A stretch of 54,129 bases of DNA from Planctomycetota bacterium. Its GTDB lineage: Bacteria > Planctomycetota > Planctomycetia > Pirellulales > Pirellulaceae. Below, one piece after another: positions 41,570 through 49,572 of the stretch (position 1 is its first letter; each line of letters starts with the position of its first letter). Position numbers and translations under genes: made by a program. The DNA lies in NCBI GenBank assembly GCA_027622275.1, contig JAQBZB010000021.1, positions 1 to 54,129 on the forward strand. The letters are read 5' to 3'. The notes under the pieces are model-generated. The model saw only the letters and a program-made list of their open reading frames with translations, was not told the DNA's origin and did not search any database.

Positions 41570-42882
41570 AAATCGCGATGGTCGGAACGGGATACGTCGG
41601 ACTTGTCACAGGCACCTGCTTTGCGGACAGCGGCAACGATGTCACCTGCATCGATATCGACGAAGCCAAGATCGAACAGCTCAATCAAGGCAAAGTGCCG
41701 ATCTATGAGCCCGGTCTGTCGGAGCTTGTCGTCCGCAATGCCGCCTCGGGGCGTTTGCATTTCACCACCGACCTCGCTTCGGCGGTGAAGACGGCTCAAC
41801 TCGTTTATCTCGCCGTCGGCACGCCGCAGTCCGAGGATGGATCGGCGAATCTGTCAGCTTTGTGGTCGGTTGTCGATGCGATTGCTCCCCATCTGCAGAA
41901 GCAAGCCATCGTGGTCACCAAGAGTACCGTCCCGGTCGGCACGAATGCCGGGATTTTCGCGCGGCTGAAGGAAGCCACGGGGCGCGAATGTGATGTGGCG
42001 AGCAATCCGGAGTTTCTGAAAGAGGGCGCGGCCATCAAGGACTTTACGGCCCCGGATCGGGTCGTGGTCGGCGTCCGGCGGGACGAAGTTGCCGAAACGT
42101 TGCACGAGTTGTACGCGCCCTTTCTGCGCACCGAGCGACCGTTCCTGGTGATGTCTCCCGAGAGTGCCGAGCTGACGAAATACGTCGCCAACGCGATGCT
42201 GTCGACAAAGATCAGTTTTATCAACGAGATGGCGAATATCTGTGAGCGGATGGGCGGCGACATCAACGATGTCCGTCGCGGCATCGGGCACGATCAGCGG
42301 ATCGGCTTTCAATTCCTGTTTCCCGGCGTCGGATACGGCGGCAGCTGTTTTCCGAAAGACGTGCGGGCGCTGGCCAACATGGCGAAGAGCGTGGGTGTCG
42401 AGCCGCGGATCATGAATTCGGTCGACGAAGTCAACGACCATCAAAAACATGTCCTGATCAAAAAGCTGGAAGCGCATTTCGACGGCCAGGTCGCGGGCAA
42501 GACGATCGCGATGTGGGGGCTCGCGTTCAAACCGCGCACGGACGACATTCGCGAAGCTCCGGCGCTGGTCATGATCGAGCGACTGCTTGAATTGGGAGCA
42601 GCGCTTCAGGTTCACGATCCCGAGGCGATGGAGAACGTGCGGGCGATCTATGGCGGCAAGCTGAAGTACACGACGCAGCCGATGGACGCATTGGAAAACG
42701 CCGACGCCCTGGCGATCAACACCGAATGGAGCGAATTCCGGAATCCTAGTTTTGACGAGATGAAACGGCGAATGAAGCGGGCGGTCATCTTTGATGGGCG
42801 GAACCTGTACGATCCCGAGCAGATGCAAGAGCATGGCTTCACGTATCACTCGATCGGCCGCAGTTCGGTCTCGCCGGGTTAG
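41566..42882 (+). CDS. ugd: UDP-glucose 6-dehydrogenase
   Basis: A 438-residue enzyme oxidising UDP-glucose to UDP-glucuronate. The start ATG 41566 overlaps the previous stop by 4 nt and has AAGGA 9 nt upstream. NAD loop '[17 protein letters not shown]', 'STVPVGTN', and the catalytic C261 in '[10 protein letters not shown]'. The C-terminal domain has '[17 protein letters not shown]'. It is last in a gyrA-gmd-rmd-ugd overlapping string. UDP-glucuronate would feed capsule or other surface polysaccharide synthesis. Confidence 0.94.
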
Positions 42883-42961
42883 GCGGAGGTTCAGAACTCC
42901 TCATCCGATCGGACTTGCTTCTTGCTTGCTACGGTATTGAAAGGCGTGACTGGAAACTAAT

Positions 42962-44290
42962 TTGATATCTAAATCCATTTCCTACGTGTATTGTGCTTCT
43001 GCCGTGTTGGCTTTCGTCCTGACCGGATGCCAGCGGTCGAGCGACGTAACTGTCAGCCAAACTGCCCCTGCGGTAGGTACACAAGAACCGGCAAGTGAAC
43101 AATCCGCCGAGGCCACGGTTTCCGCGGCAAGTGTTCCAACTCAATTGCCGGCCGCACATGTCGATCCGGCGTCCGCGTCGATCGAAGTAGCCGCCGAGGC
43201 GATTCAGCCGCACATGTCGATTGGTGGCGACGGCGGCATCTATCTCGCGTTCATTCATCGCGGAAATATCTCAGTCTCGATCTCGCATGACCGTGGTCAC
43301 ACCTTCAGCGAGCCCGCCGTCGCGATCGATGTGCAAGGCCGCGCCCGCGGCGGTAAGCATCGGGGGCCGCGCATTGGAGTCGACGGCGAGGGGAACATTA
43401 CCGTGACCGCGCCGGTCACGTTCGACGCGGCCGAGTACGAGAAAAAGTATCCAACCGCCGACTTGTTTCTGGTTCGTTCGACGGATGGCGGCAAGACGTG
43501 GAGCCAGCCCAAGCAAGTCAACGAAGTCGCCAAGCAAGCCCCCGAAGCGTTGCACTGGATGACAGTCGCGCCGAGCGGAGTAGCGCACGTGGCGTGGCTG
43601 GACATGCGCGACCGCGAGCAGCGCGGTCAAGACATCTTCTACACCACGGTCGTCACTGGCGAAGTCTGCGCGAATGTAAAAATCGCCACGACCGTTTGCG
43701 AATGTTGTGCGCCGGGAATGGCCGTCGACGCCGCCGGGAATCCGCTGGTTGCGTATCGCGAAGGCGGCAGCAATCCGAGTCGCGAGATTTTTATGCGGTG
43801 GTCGACCGACGGTGGCCGATCCTTCGGCGACGTGCTGCAGATCAACAAGCAGCAGACGCTGGAAGACGGATGACCGATGTCGGCACCGGCGGTCGCCGTA
43901 TCTCACAACGGAAACAAATTTGCCTCGGCGTGGAAAGACATTCGCACGGGCGAGCCCAACGTGTATTGGTCGATCTCTGACAAACCAGAGTCCGCCGACG
44001 GTCAACTGGTCCATGACGAAACAACAGGAAAGCAAGATCACCCGTCCCTCTGCATCGACGCCACCGGCACCGTGTGGGTCGCCTGGGAAGACGCTCGCGC
44101 CGGCCACGACGAAGTCTGGATTCGCTCGTCCCGCGCTGGCGACACCGGTCGACGGCTAAGCGGGCCAAGCGAGGCAGCCGCCAGCTTCCCCGCGATCGCC
44201 ACGGGCCAAGACCTCGTCGCCGTCGCTTACGAGTCGCAACACAAAGACCGCAAGACGATTCAATTCCACTTGATCGCGTCCGGTCGTTGA
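42962..44290 (+). CDS. Candidate selenoprotein: BNR/sialidase-like lipoprotein with in-frame UGA
   Basis: Read with UGA as selenocysteine this is one 442-residue lipoprotein (lipobox 'FVLTGC', C23; start TTG 42962). It has BNR/Asp-box repeats ('RSTDGGKTW', 'WSTDGGRSF', 'WIRSS') of a beta-propeller. The family's cysteine pair region 'CECC' is at 246-249. The UGA (43871-43873) is codon 304 in 'LEDG-U-PMSAPAVAV', where relatives known to me have Cys in 'ACPMDGG'. The frame is unbroken on both sides. Function is unknown; it is possibly a carbohydrate-related or thiol-dependent exported protein. A fragment of its 3' end is duplicated at 44637-44750. Alternative: nonsense mutation. Confidence 0.68.
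43887..43898 (+). promoter_or_regulatory. SECIS-like hairpin after the UGA of the BNR gene
   Basis: CGGC-GGUC-GCCG starts 13 nt after the UGA, with loop GGUC beginning 18 nt downstream. The E. coli fdhF SECIS loop also contains GGUCU, at about the same distance. The stem is only four GC pairs, easy to obtain by chance in this GC-rich DNA, so this is supporting evidence only. Confidence 0.4.
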
Positions 44291-44309
44291 AGGTAGATCC
44301 GAATTCTGT

Positions 44310-44630
44310 TTTACGGTCCCCAACGGGCTCGTCCCGTTGGAACCAAAGATTAACTGGTTAGCAAAGTGCGTTTGAGAATCGAGACCCCCACGAGCTCGCC
44401 TCGTGGGTGAATGAGATTCGGCGAGGTTACGTCGTCAGGCCACCTATCGCCGCCTCGAATCTCATTCACCAAACGGGACCAGCCCGTTGGGGTCTGGACA
44501 TAGGTCGCGTCCATTTCTAACTCACGAATCTCATGTTCCAACGAGACGAGCTCGTTGGGGACAGGAGCCGCTTCGGAATAGAGTCTGATTAACAACACGC
44601 TGCATCGCCGCAATGGCGTTAAGCGTCCCA
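44310..44630. repeat. Block of inverted repeats between duplicated gene ends
   Basis: Successive palindromes: CCAACGGG-CTCGT-CCCGTTGG near 44320-44340, CCACGAG-CTCG-CCTCGTGG near 44388-44406, a perfect 13-bp pair TGAATGAGATTCG / CGAATCTCATTCA near 44408-44468, and CCAACGAG...CTCGTTGG near 44538-44558. Nothing coding is evident. It lies between the real 3' end of the BNR gene and its duplicated fragment. Confidence 0.6.
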
Positions 44631-44636
44631 GGCGCC

Positions 44637-44750
44637 GCTGCCGCCAGCTTCCCCACGATCGCCACGGGCCAAGACCTCGTCGCCATCGTTTACGAGTCGC
44701 AACACAAAGACCGCAAGACGATTCAAAGCGAGTTGGTTCGCGCCGGATGA
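44637..44750 (+). pseudogene. Duplicated 3' fragment of the BNR gene
   Basis: About 90 bp match the end of the gene at 42962-44290 (positions near 44177-44268), with a few substitutions. Read in the same frame it gives 'AASFPTIATGQDLVAIVYESQ...' and then 'SELVRAG' and a stop, where the complete gene ends 'FHLIASGR'. There is no start codon or ribosome site. It is either the displaced original end or a copy from a paralog. Confidence 0.75.
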
Positions 44751-44895
44751 AACTCACTCACTCGCTTGCGCGTCGTGCTTGTACTAAGAACACAATTGGG
44801 ACACCGCCGAAATGCGAAAATGCTTGTGGCCATGCGACTTCAACAGGTAAACTAACCGGCCAACCGAAAACTTGTGTCGGATGAGGAAAGACGTC

Positions 44896-46287
44896 ATGAA
44901 TATGCTGCATCGCCGTGATGCGATGGTTCGGCTGGGGCAGGTGGGACTTGGTGCGCTGACGTTGTCTGATTTGTTACGGATGGATCGCTCAGCGGCGGGG
45001 GCAGCACGTAATGAAGTCCAGCCGCGCAGTGGTAAGGCCAAGGCTTGCATCCTGATATATTTGTGGGGCGGGCCTCCTCAGATGGACCTATGGGAACCGA
45101 ATCCGGAGGCTCCGGATGGGATTCGCAGCCACTTCAAGCCCATCAGCACCGCCGCGCCGGGAATTCAGATCTCCGACCAGATGCCGCTGTTCGCCAAGCA
45201 GGTCGGCAAGACGGCAATCATCCGCAGCCTGTCGCACGGCAGCAACGAACACGAAGCTTCGGTTTACAGGACTCTCACGGGACGCACGAATGCGGCGTTG
45301 AGAGTTCCAAACAATGACCGCACGCGTCACGACGCTCCCACGGCGGGTTCGGTGGTTTCGTATTTCAGTCCCCGCACTGGCATTCCCGCGACGGTGACGA
45401 TTCCGCGGCCGATCGGGCACGAAGGCGTCACGTATTCAGGAACTCACGCCGGGTTTCTCGGCGCGCGGTACGATCCGATGGAGATCGAAGCGGCCGGCGA
45501 GTCGAAGGCCAGCGCCACGCATTCGTTGACGTTGCCGCCGGACATCAACGAAACGAGATTGCTCGCGCGCAGTGGCTTGTTGAAGACGATCGAGGAAGCT
45601 GACAGCCATTTGCAATCGCTGCAAGCCGCTCAAGATCTGGACGGTTTTCAAGAGCAAGCCTTCGGCATGTTGTCGTCGCCGGCAGCAAAGCGGGCGCTGA
45701 ACATCGACCAGGAAAGCGACGCGACGCGCGAGCGTTACGGGCACAACGAGTGGGGCCAAAGCATCTTGATGGCGCGGCGGTTGGTGGAAGCGGGAGTGCG
45801 GCTCGTGACAATCTCGTGGATGTATATTCAGAAGAGCGGCAACGTGGCGAACGTGTGGGACAATCACGGTCCGTTCGAAGGCAAGTCGGGTTACGAAATG
45901 CTGCAAGCGGAATACTGCCTGCCTTCGCTCGACACGGGCTTTGCGGCGCTGATGGACGATCTGTCGGCCAGCGGTTTGCTGGACGAGACGCTGGTCGCCA
46001 TGTACGGCGAGTTCGGCCGCACGCCGAAGATCAACAAGAACAACGGCCGCGATCATTGGGGTGCCTGTCAATCGGCTGTGCTGGCCGGCGGCGGCATTCA
46101 AGGCGGACAAGTTTACGGGACGAGCGATCGCGACTCGGCCTACCCCACATCAAAGCCCGTCTCGCCCGAAGACATGCTGGCGACGATCTATCACGCGATG
46201 GGCATCTCGCCGGGTTTGGAGATGCACGATCAGCTCGGACGGCCCCACCGAGTCGTCGACGGCAAGCCGCTGACTGCACTGTTTTGA
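44896..46287 (+). CDS. DUF1501 domain protein, Tat-exported
   Basis: A 463-residue protein started at ATG 44896 with AGGA about 9 nt upstream. The signal has paired arginines ('LHRRDAMVRLGQVGLGALTLSDLL'). Family sequence: 'ACILIYLWGGPPQMDLWEPNPEAPD', 'IRSLSHGSNEHEASVY', 'NEWGQSILMARRLVEAGVRLVTI', 'DETLVAMYGEFGRTPKIN' and 'EDMLATIYHAMGISP'. It is more complete than the copy at 26636 and likewise stands without DUF1549/DUF1553 partners. Probably a periplasmic alkaline-phosphatase-fold protein; activity unknown. Confidence 0.92.
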   Translation: MNMLHRRDAMVRLGQVGLGALTLSDLLRMDRSAAGAARNEVQPRSGKAKACILIYLWGGPPQMDLWEPNPEAPDGIRSHFKPISTAAPGIQISDQMPLFAKQVGKTAIIRSLSHGSNEHEASVYRTLTGRTNAALRVPNNDRTRHDAPTAGSVVSYFSPRTGIPATVTIPRPIGHEGVTYSGTHAGFLGARYDPMEIEAAGESKASATHSLTLPPDINETRLLARSGLLKTIEEADSHLQSLQAAQDLDGFQEQAFGMLSSPAAKRALNIDQESDATRERYGHNEWGQSILMARRLVEAGVRLVTISWMYIQKSGNVANVWDNHGPFEGKSGYEMLQAEYCLPSLDTGFAALMDDLSASGLLDETLVAMYGEFGRTPKINKNNGRDHWGACQSAVLAGGGIQGGQVYGTSDRDSAYPTSKPVSPEDMLATIYHAMGISPGLEMHDQLGRPHRVVDGKPLTALF

Positions 46288-46335
46288 TGTGCTTGGCGCG
46301 CCTGGTAGTGTGCGATTCTTACGCGTCAACCGAAC

Positions 46336-47472
46336 TCAGCGCACCAGCCAGACCGGCGAATACACGAATGCCGTCGTGCCACTTGTCGGAGACGGGATTC
46401 CACCTCGTGCAACGATGTTTGCGGGTTGCACGACAACTCGTTTGCTCGACTGACTCCCGGTGAGGTTCACCTCCATGATCCGGATACCAGCAAATTGGAC
46501 AATCGTGTACGTCGCGTTGTTTCCGGGACCGCTGACTTGGCTGAAGATGGGAATGATGCGTGGTTCACCTTTGATCGATTCCAACTCGTCTTTAACACCG
46601 GCACTAATCCCGGTGTCGCCGTTCAGAGGAAGTTCACCGTGGCAATCGAATTCGAGTTTGCCGCCGTGATACGACAGGTCGGACGGCGAGATTCCTTCGA
46701 CGATTTGTCGCGCGATGTCGGCAGTACTGTTGTTGTTGCTGCCGATGTCAATCGTTCCGCGATTACCAGGCGAACCGGTCCCCTGAGGATAGAGATTCAA
46801 TTCGAGGATGCCGTCGGCACCCGCTTGAACTTGGCCCATTGCTGCATCCCACTTCCAATCGTCCGTGCCGATTCCGCTGACGAGATCGTACCATGTATCT
46901 TGGTCCAAAGCGAAGGGCAACATCGCCAGATTGCCGCTGGAGGGTGTCTGAAATCCTTGGAAGCTGTTCAAGAGCGAAGCAGTGGCTTCGACTTCCGCGC
47001 CAATGCTATCGATTCCCAAGACGTTGGCCATGAAGAACGGGATCCTGCCGTTCTGCGACTCGGTTCGTCGCACGCGAACCCAGACGGTGTTCGGCGTGTT
47101 CATCCCGCTCAAGTCGATCGATGCCGTGGGGTCGGAAGGATTTGAAAGGAAGCCGATGGCGATATCTTGATTGGCGAGGGCCGGCGACTGTCGGAGGACT
47201 TGGTTCAGCGATGCGTACTGAGCCGCTCGACCGCGGGCGCTCTCTTCCATGACGTAGACATTGCTGTCACCGGTCAGCGCGCCGCTGTCAACCAAATCCC
47301 AGGCCGCCGCTAAAGCGGCCGAGTCAGCGGAGCGCTGCATTTCTTCTCGCGCCACGTACAGATAGCCGAGATCGACGGCGAAGGCCAGCATCGCCATGAT
47401 CATGACCATCAGCACTGCGCTAAGGACGAGGATATTGCCATTACGTTTGCGACGAAATTGACGACGTTTCAT
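46336..47472 (-). CDS. TadG/TadE-like pilus assembly protein
   Basis: A 378-residue protein, started at the ATG ending at 47472 in preference to 47484. The N-terminus 'RRKRNGNILVLSAVLMVMIMAMLAFAVDLGYLYVAREEMQRSADSAALAAA' is the Flp/Tad TadG pseudopilin-like segment: one membrane helix then 'D-G...R..Q..ADAAALA'. The large outer part is beta-rich with 'ILELNLYPQGTGSPGNRGTIDIGSNNNS', a pattern of planctomycete TadG-like proteins. It likely acts in a tight-adherence pilus or related surface assembly. It is the last gene of a unit led by 47512-48171 and its riboswitch. Confidence 0.82.
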   Translation of the reverse strand: MKRRQFRRKRNGNILVLSAVLMVMIMAMLAFAVDLGYLYVAREEMQRSADSAALAAAWDLVDSGALTGDSNVYVMEESARGRAAQYASLNQVLRQSPALANQDIAIGFLSNPSDPTASIDLSGMNTPNTVWVRVRRTESQNGRIPFFMANVLGIDSIGAEVEATASLLNSFQGFQTPSSGNLAMLPFALDQDTWYDLVSGIGTDDWKWDAAMGQVQAGADGILELNLYPQGTGSPGNRGTIDIGSNNNSTADIARQIVEGISPSDLSYHGGKLEFDCHGELPLNGDTGISAGVKDELESIKGEPRIIPIFSQVSGPGNNATYTIVQFAGIRIMEVNLTGSQSSKRVVVQPANIVARGGIPSPTSGTTAFVYSPVWLVR

Positions 47473-47511
47473 GATCTGCCCCAAAATGAATCGTAGGTGT
47501 TAACGTCAAGC

Positions 47512-48171
47512 TTAGTTGTGAGAGTGAACGACACGTTCTTCTGTGTCTTCAAGTACTTCACCAGTCGCGAGTGTAGCGCGAACACGTTTCAACACGAGTG
47601 TCGTGACCCGGTTCCCGGCATACGCCACGCCGGAGTTCTGTACCGAGACGGCTGGATCGTACCCGTTCAGACTTTCCAGGTTCGTCGTCAGGCTGGCCTT
47701 AAGATATCCTTGCCCGCCGAAGTTACCCCACGTTGTCGAAGTGCCATTGGTGATCTCGAAAGTGAGCGTGCCGTTGTCGAGCACGAGTGCCTGCGTCCAG
47801 CGAACAACTTCGCCGTCGGTGGAGAGAACTCCGGAAATGGGGGATTTGCGAGAGCTTAGCGGCTGCGCGTCGTTCCAGACCTGCAATTGCAGTCCACCCG
47901 CCACGAACTCCGGCTGGCTCTGGTGGTTCAACTCGAAGGCGGCGTGGAGCGAGCTGACATGTGAGAGCGGCGAGATCGTGCAGCTGACTTGTGGTGCCGC
48001 GCTGTTCGAGTCTGTACTCGCGACAACTAATTCCCAGTCTTCTTCGATGCCGACGACCGTGATTGGATCGGCAGCAAATCCGGGTGCTGGGGAGACGAGG
48101 AGGAGGCAGCCGAGTACGGCAGCCATGCGAGCCGTTTGCGCGTGCGGCCAACGATAGCAACGTGGCGTCAT
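47512..48171 (-). CDS. Secreted hypothetical protein under a c-di-GMP riboswitch
   Basis: A 219-residue protein started at the ATG ending at 48171 (TGAGGT about 9 nt upstream). It has a Sec signal peptide ('AAVLGCLLLVSPAPGFAADP') and a beta-sandwich body ('VSCTISPLSHVSSLHAAFELNHQ', 'GVLSTDGEVVRWTQALVLDNGTLTFEI') of no named family known to me. It lies 39 nt upstream of the TadG-like gene. A cyclic-di-GMP-I aptamer ends about 70 nt before its start codon, so expression should respond to c-di-GMP. Probable role in the surface or adhesion machinery. Confidence 0.8.
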   Translation of the reverse strand: MTPRCYRWPHAQTARMAAVLGCLLLVSPAPGFAADPITVVGIEEDWELVVASTDSNSAAPQVSCTISPLSHVSSLHAAFELNHQSQPEFVAGGLQLQVWNDAQPLSSRKSPISGVLSTDGEVVRWTQALVLDNGTLTFEITNGTSTTWGNFGGQGYLKASLTTNLESLNGYDPAVSVQNSGVAYAGNRVTTLVLKRVRATLATGEVLEDTEERVVHSHN

Positions 48172-48245
48172 AAGAAGTACCTCAGGCGACAGATGGGAAC
48201 ATACAGCCGTGCGAGTGCAAAGCTGCGTGTCTCGATGTGACTTCC

Positions 48246-48342
48246 TTTCGGCAGCCTGGCGATCTCGAACGAGACCCATGGCTTTGCGTCCCGGCCTCGC
48301 GGCCGGTTTGCCTTTGTCGAGGAACTCTGCCTGAGTTCCAGA
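48246..48342 (-). promoter_or_regulatory. Cyclic-di-GMP-I (GEMM) riboswitch upstream of the TadG-like operon
   Basis: Reading the minus strand: a hairpin GGAACTC-AGGCA-GAGTTCC (48339-48321), then the GEMM-I core 'GGCAAACC', a small stem, 'GGGACGCAAAGCC', 'ATGGGTCT', a second stem, and 'GCCAGGCTGCCG'. The intercalating A of 'GCAAAGCC' and the ligand-contacting G before 'GCAAACC' are both present, fitting c-di-GMP rather than cGAMP. It lies between a TTGACA promoter and the gene at 47512-48171. Confidence 0.85.
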
Positions 48343-48364
48343 ACAAACCGAAGTGCTATCTAAA

Positions 48365-48393
48365 TAGCTAGGTCACTTCTGAGGGTTTGTCAA
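48365..48393 (-). promoter_or_regulatory. Promoter of the riboswitch-controlled TadG-like unit
   Basis: On the minus strand TTGACA (48393-48388), 17-nt spacer, TAGCTA (48370-48365). It overlaps the end of the HAMP-domain gene and places a transcript start about 20 nt before the GEMM hairpin. The copy on the plus strand has the same layout. Confidence 0.6.
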
Positions 48394-48974
48394 ATCGACG
48401 AATCGGAATAGATGCTTTCCGTGGTACTCTCACCGTCCAGTGGCGTGACGACCGTGGGCGCGAACGGTGAATCAAAATCCAACTCGGCGAGATCCAATGG
48501 CGATTCGCTCGTTTCGACTCCTGGCAGTTCGGACGCTGGGCGCTGCTTCGTTTGCGTTCGCGGATCCTGCTGGCGAAGTCGCTCCATGACCGTGTTCAAA
48601 TTCTCGGCAAATTCGGTCCAGTAATCGCCAGGTCGAAGTGCAAATGCCGGCGGTGTCTGGCCGGCGGCAAGTTCCCGCATCACTCGTTGCATCCGCACCA
48701 TCGGTCCGGCAAACCGGCTGCTTAGTCGCAGGCAATCCAATAGCACAAGCGGGAGCAACAGAACCGATCCGAGTAAGGCAGGGCCACAGTTGAGCCATAA
48801 CTGCGTAAACAGTTCGGCGGATGATTCCGGTTGTTTCGTAAAGATGATCCAGCAAACCGCGATCAGCGTCACGGAAAACAAGCAGTAAAACCAGTAGATT
48901 GCCGTATGCGCCAGCAAAGTGCCTTGTATTTTGCGGTCGGCAAAAATCTGACGTCGTCGTTTCCCGGTCGTCAT
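48390..48974 (-). CDS. Membrane protein with HAMP-like domain
   Basis: A 194-residue protein started at the ATG ending at 48974. Two membrane helices ('IYWFYCLFSVTLIAVCWIIF', 'CGPALLGSVLLLPLVLLDCLRL') are followed by 'FAGPMVRMQRVMRELAAGQTPPAFALRPGDYWTEFAENLNTVMERL', typical of HAMP linkers in sensors. There is no kinase or methyl-accepting domain; the C-terminus is disordered and acidic. In planctomycetes this gene type often sits beside TadG-like genes. It may be a regulator or structural part of that system. Confidence 0.78.
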   Translation of the reverse strand: MTTGKRRRQIFADRKIQGTLLAHTAIYWFYCLFSVTLIAVCWIIFTKQPESSAELFTQLWLNCGPALLGSVLLLPLVLLDCLRLSSRFAGPMVRMQRVMRELAAGQTPPAFALRPGDYWTEFAENLNTVMERLRQQDPRTQTKQRPASELPGVETSESPLDLAELDFDSPFAPTVVTPLDGESTTESIYSDSSI

Positions 48975-49119
48975 CGTTTCAGTCCTCACCAGAAATCAGC
49001 AGCCGTTCAATTCTCGCGCGCCAGAATCCCTCGCTACACGAGTCTTTGCAACCGTAGCACGTGGTTTAAGCAAGTCACGCCGAATTCATCGATGGCCGAG
49101 GAAAAAGGACCGGCGAAAT

Positions 49120-49148
49120 TTGACAAGCTCCCAATATCGACCTATTTG
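49120..49148 (+). promoter_or_regulatory. Promoter of the second riboswitch transcript
   Basis: Perfect -35 TTGACA (49120-49125), 17-nt spacer, -10 TATTTG (49143-49148). The predicted start near 49155 is about 25 nt before the GEMM hairpin. Confidence 0.6.
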
Positions 49149-49179
49149 TTTTAATGCACATCTAATTTATCTCGTCCGC

Positions 49180-49276
49180 GGAACTCAGGCAGAGTTCCTC
49201 GACAAAGGCAAACCGGTCGCGAGGCCGGGGCGCAAAGCCATGGGTCTCAACCGTGAGATCGCCAGGCCACCGAAAG
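49180..49276 (+). promoter_or_regulatory. Second cyclic-di-GMP-I (GEMM) riboswitch
   Basis: It has the same architecture as the copy at 48246-48342: hairpin GGAACTC-AGGCA-GAGTTCC (49180-49198), 'GGCAAACC' and GGTC-GCGA-GGCC stem, 'GGGGCGCAAAGCC', 'ATGGGTCT', a stem, and 'GCCAGGCCACCG'. G20-equivalent and the intercalating A are conserved. One A of 'GACGCAAAG' is replaced by G and 'GCTGCCG' by 'GCCACCG' relative to the first copy. Confidence 0.85.
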
Positions 49277-49374
49277 GAATCATCTTGTTCCACCTGTAAC
49301 TGCGCTGTTGGTAGCGCCGCGTGCTTCTGGCTCGTGGTGCCGACGCGCGGCACGAAATGCCTGAGAGTAACCCC

Positions 49375-49485
49375 ATGAATCCACGTGCGCTCGATGTCCT
49401 ATGTCGTGAACTCGACGACCTAGCGATTGGACGTCGCGGCCAACGAAGCACCCCACCGCCTGGGCGGCCGCGGACGACCCCATGA
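49375..49485 (+). CDS. Possible short ORF in the riboswitch transcript
   Basis: The only plausible frame between the GEMM aptamer and the terminator encodes 36 residues from ATG 49375 ('MNPRALDVLCRELDDLAIG...', ending Pro/Arg-rich); ATG 49357 and GTG 49321 extend it in frame. No strong Shine-Dalgarno and no similarity to anything I know. It may be a leader peptide, a small protein, or noncoding. A hairpin GCGCT/AGCGC (49302-49317) lies upstream and could be part of the expression platform. Confidence 0.25.
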   Translation: MNPRALDVLCRELDDLAIGRRGQRSTPPPGRPRTTP

Positions 49486-49528
49486 TGCCTTGCAACTGTG
49501 TTATGCAGTACGAGCGTCCGCCCACAAC

Positions 49529-49571
49529 AGATCCTCGAAGTTTTACCCGGCTTCGAGGATCTTTCTTTTTC
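49529..49571 (+). terminator. Intrinsic terminator of the riboswitch transcript
   Basis: AGATCCTCGAAG (49529-49540), a 10-nt loop, and CTTCGAGGATCT (49551-49562) form a perfect 12-bp stem followed by TTCTTTTTC. The U-tract is on the plus strand only, so it ends the transcript that begins near 49155. Confidence 0.85.
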
Positions 49572-49572
49572 T

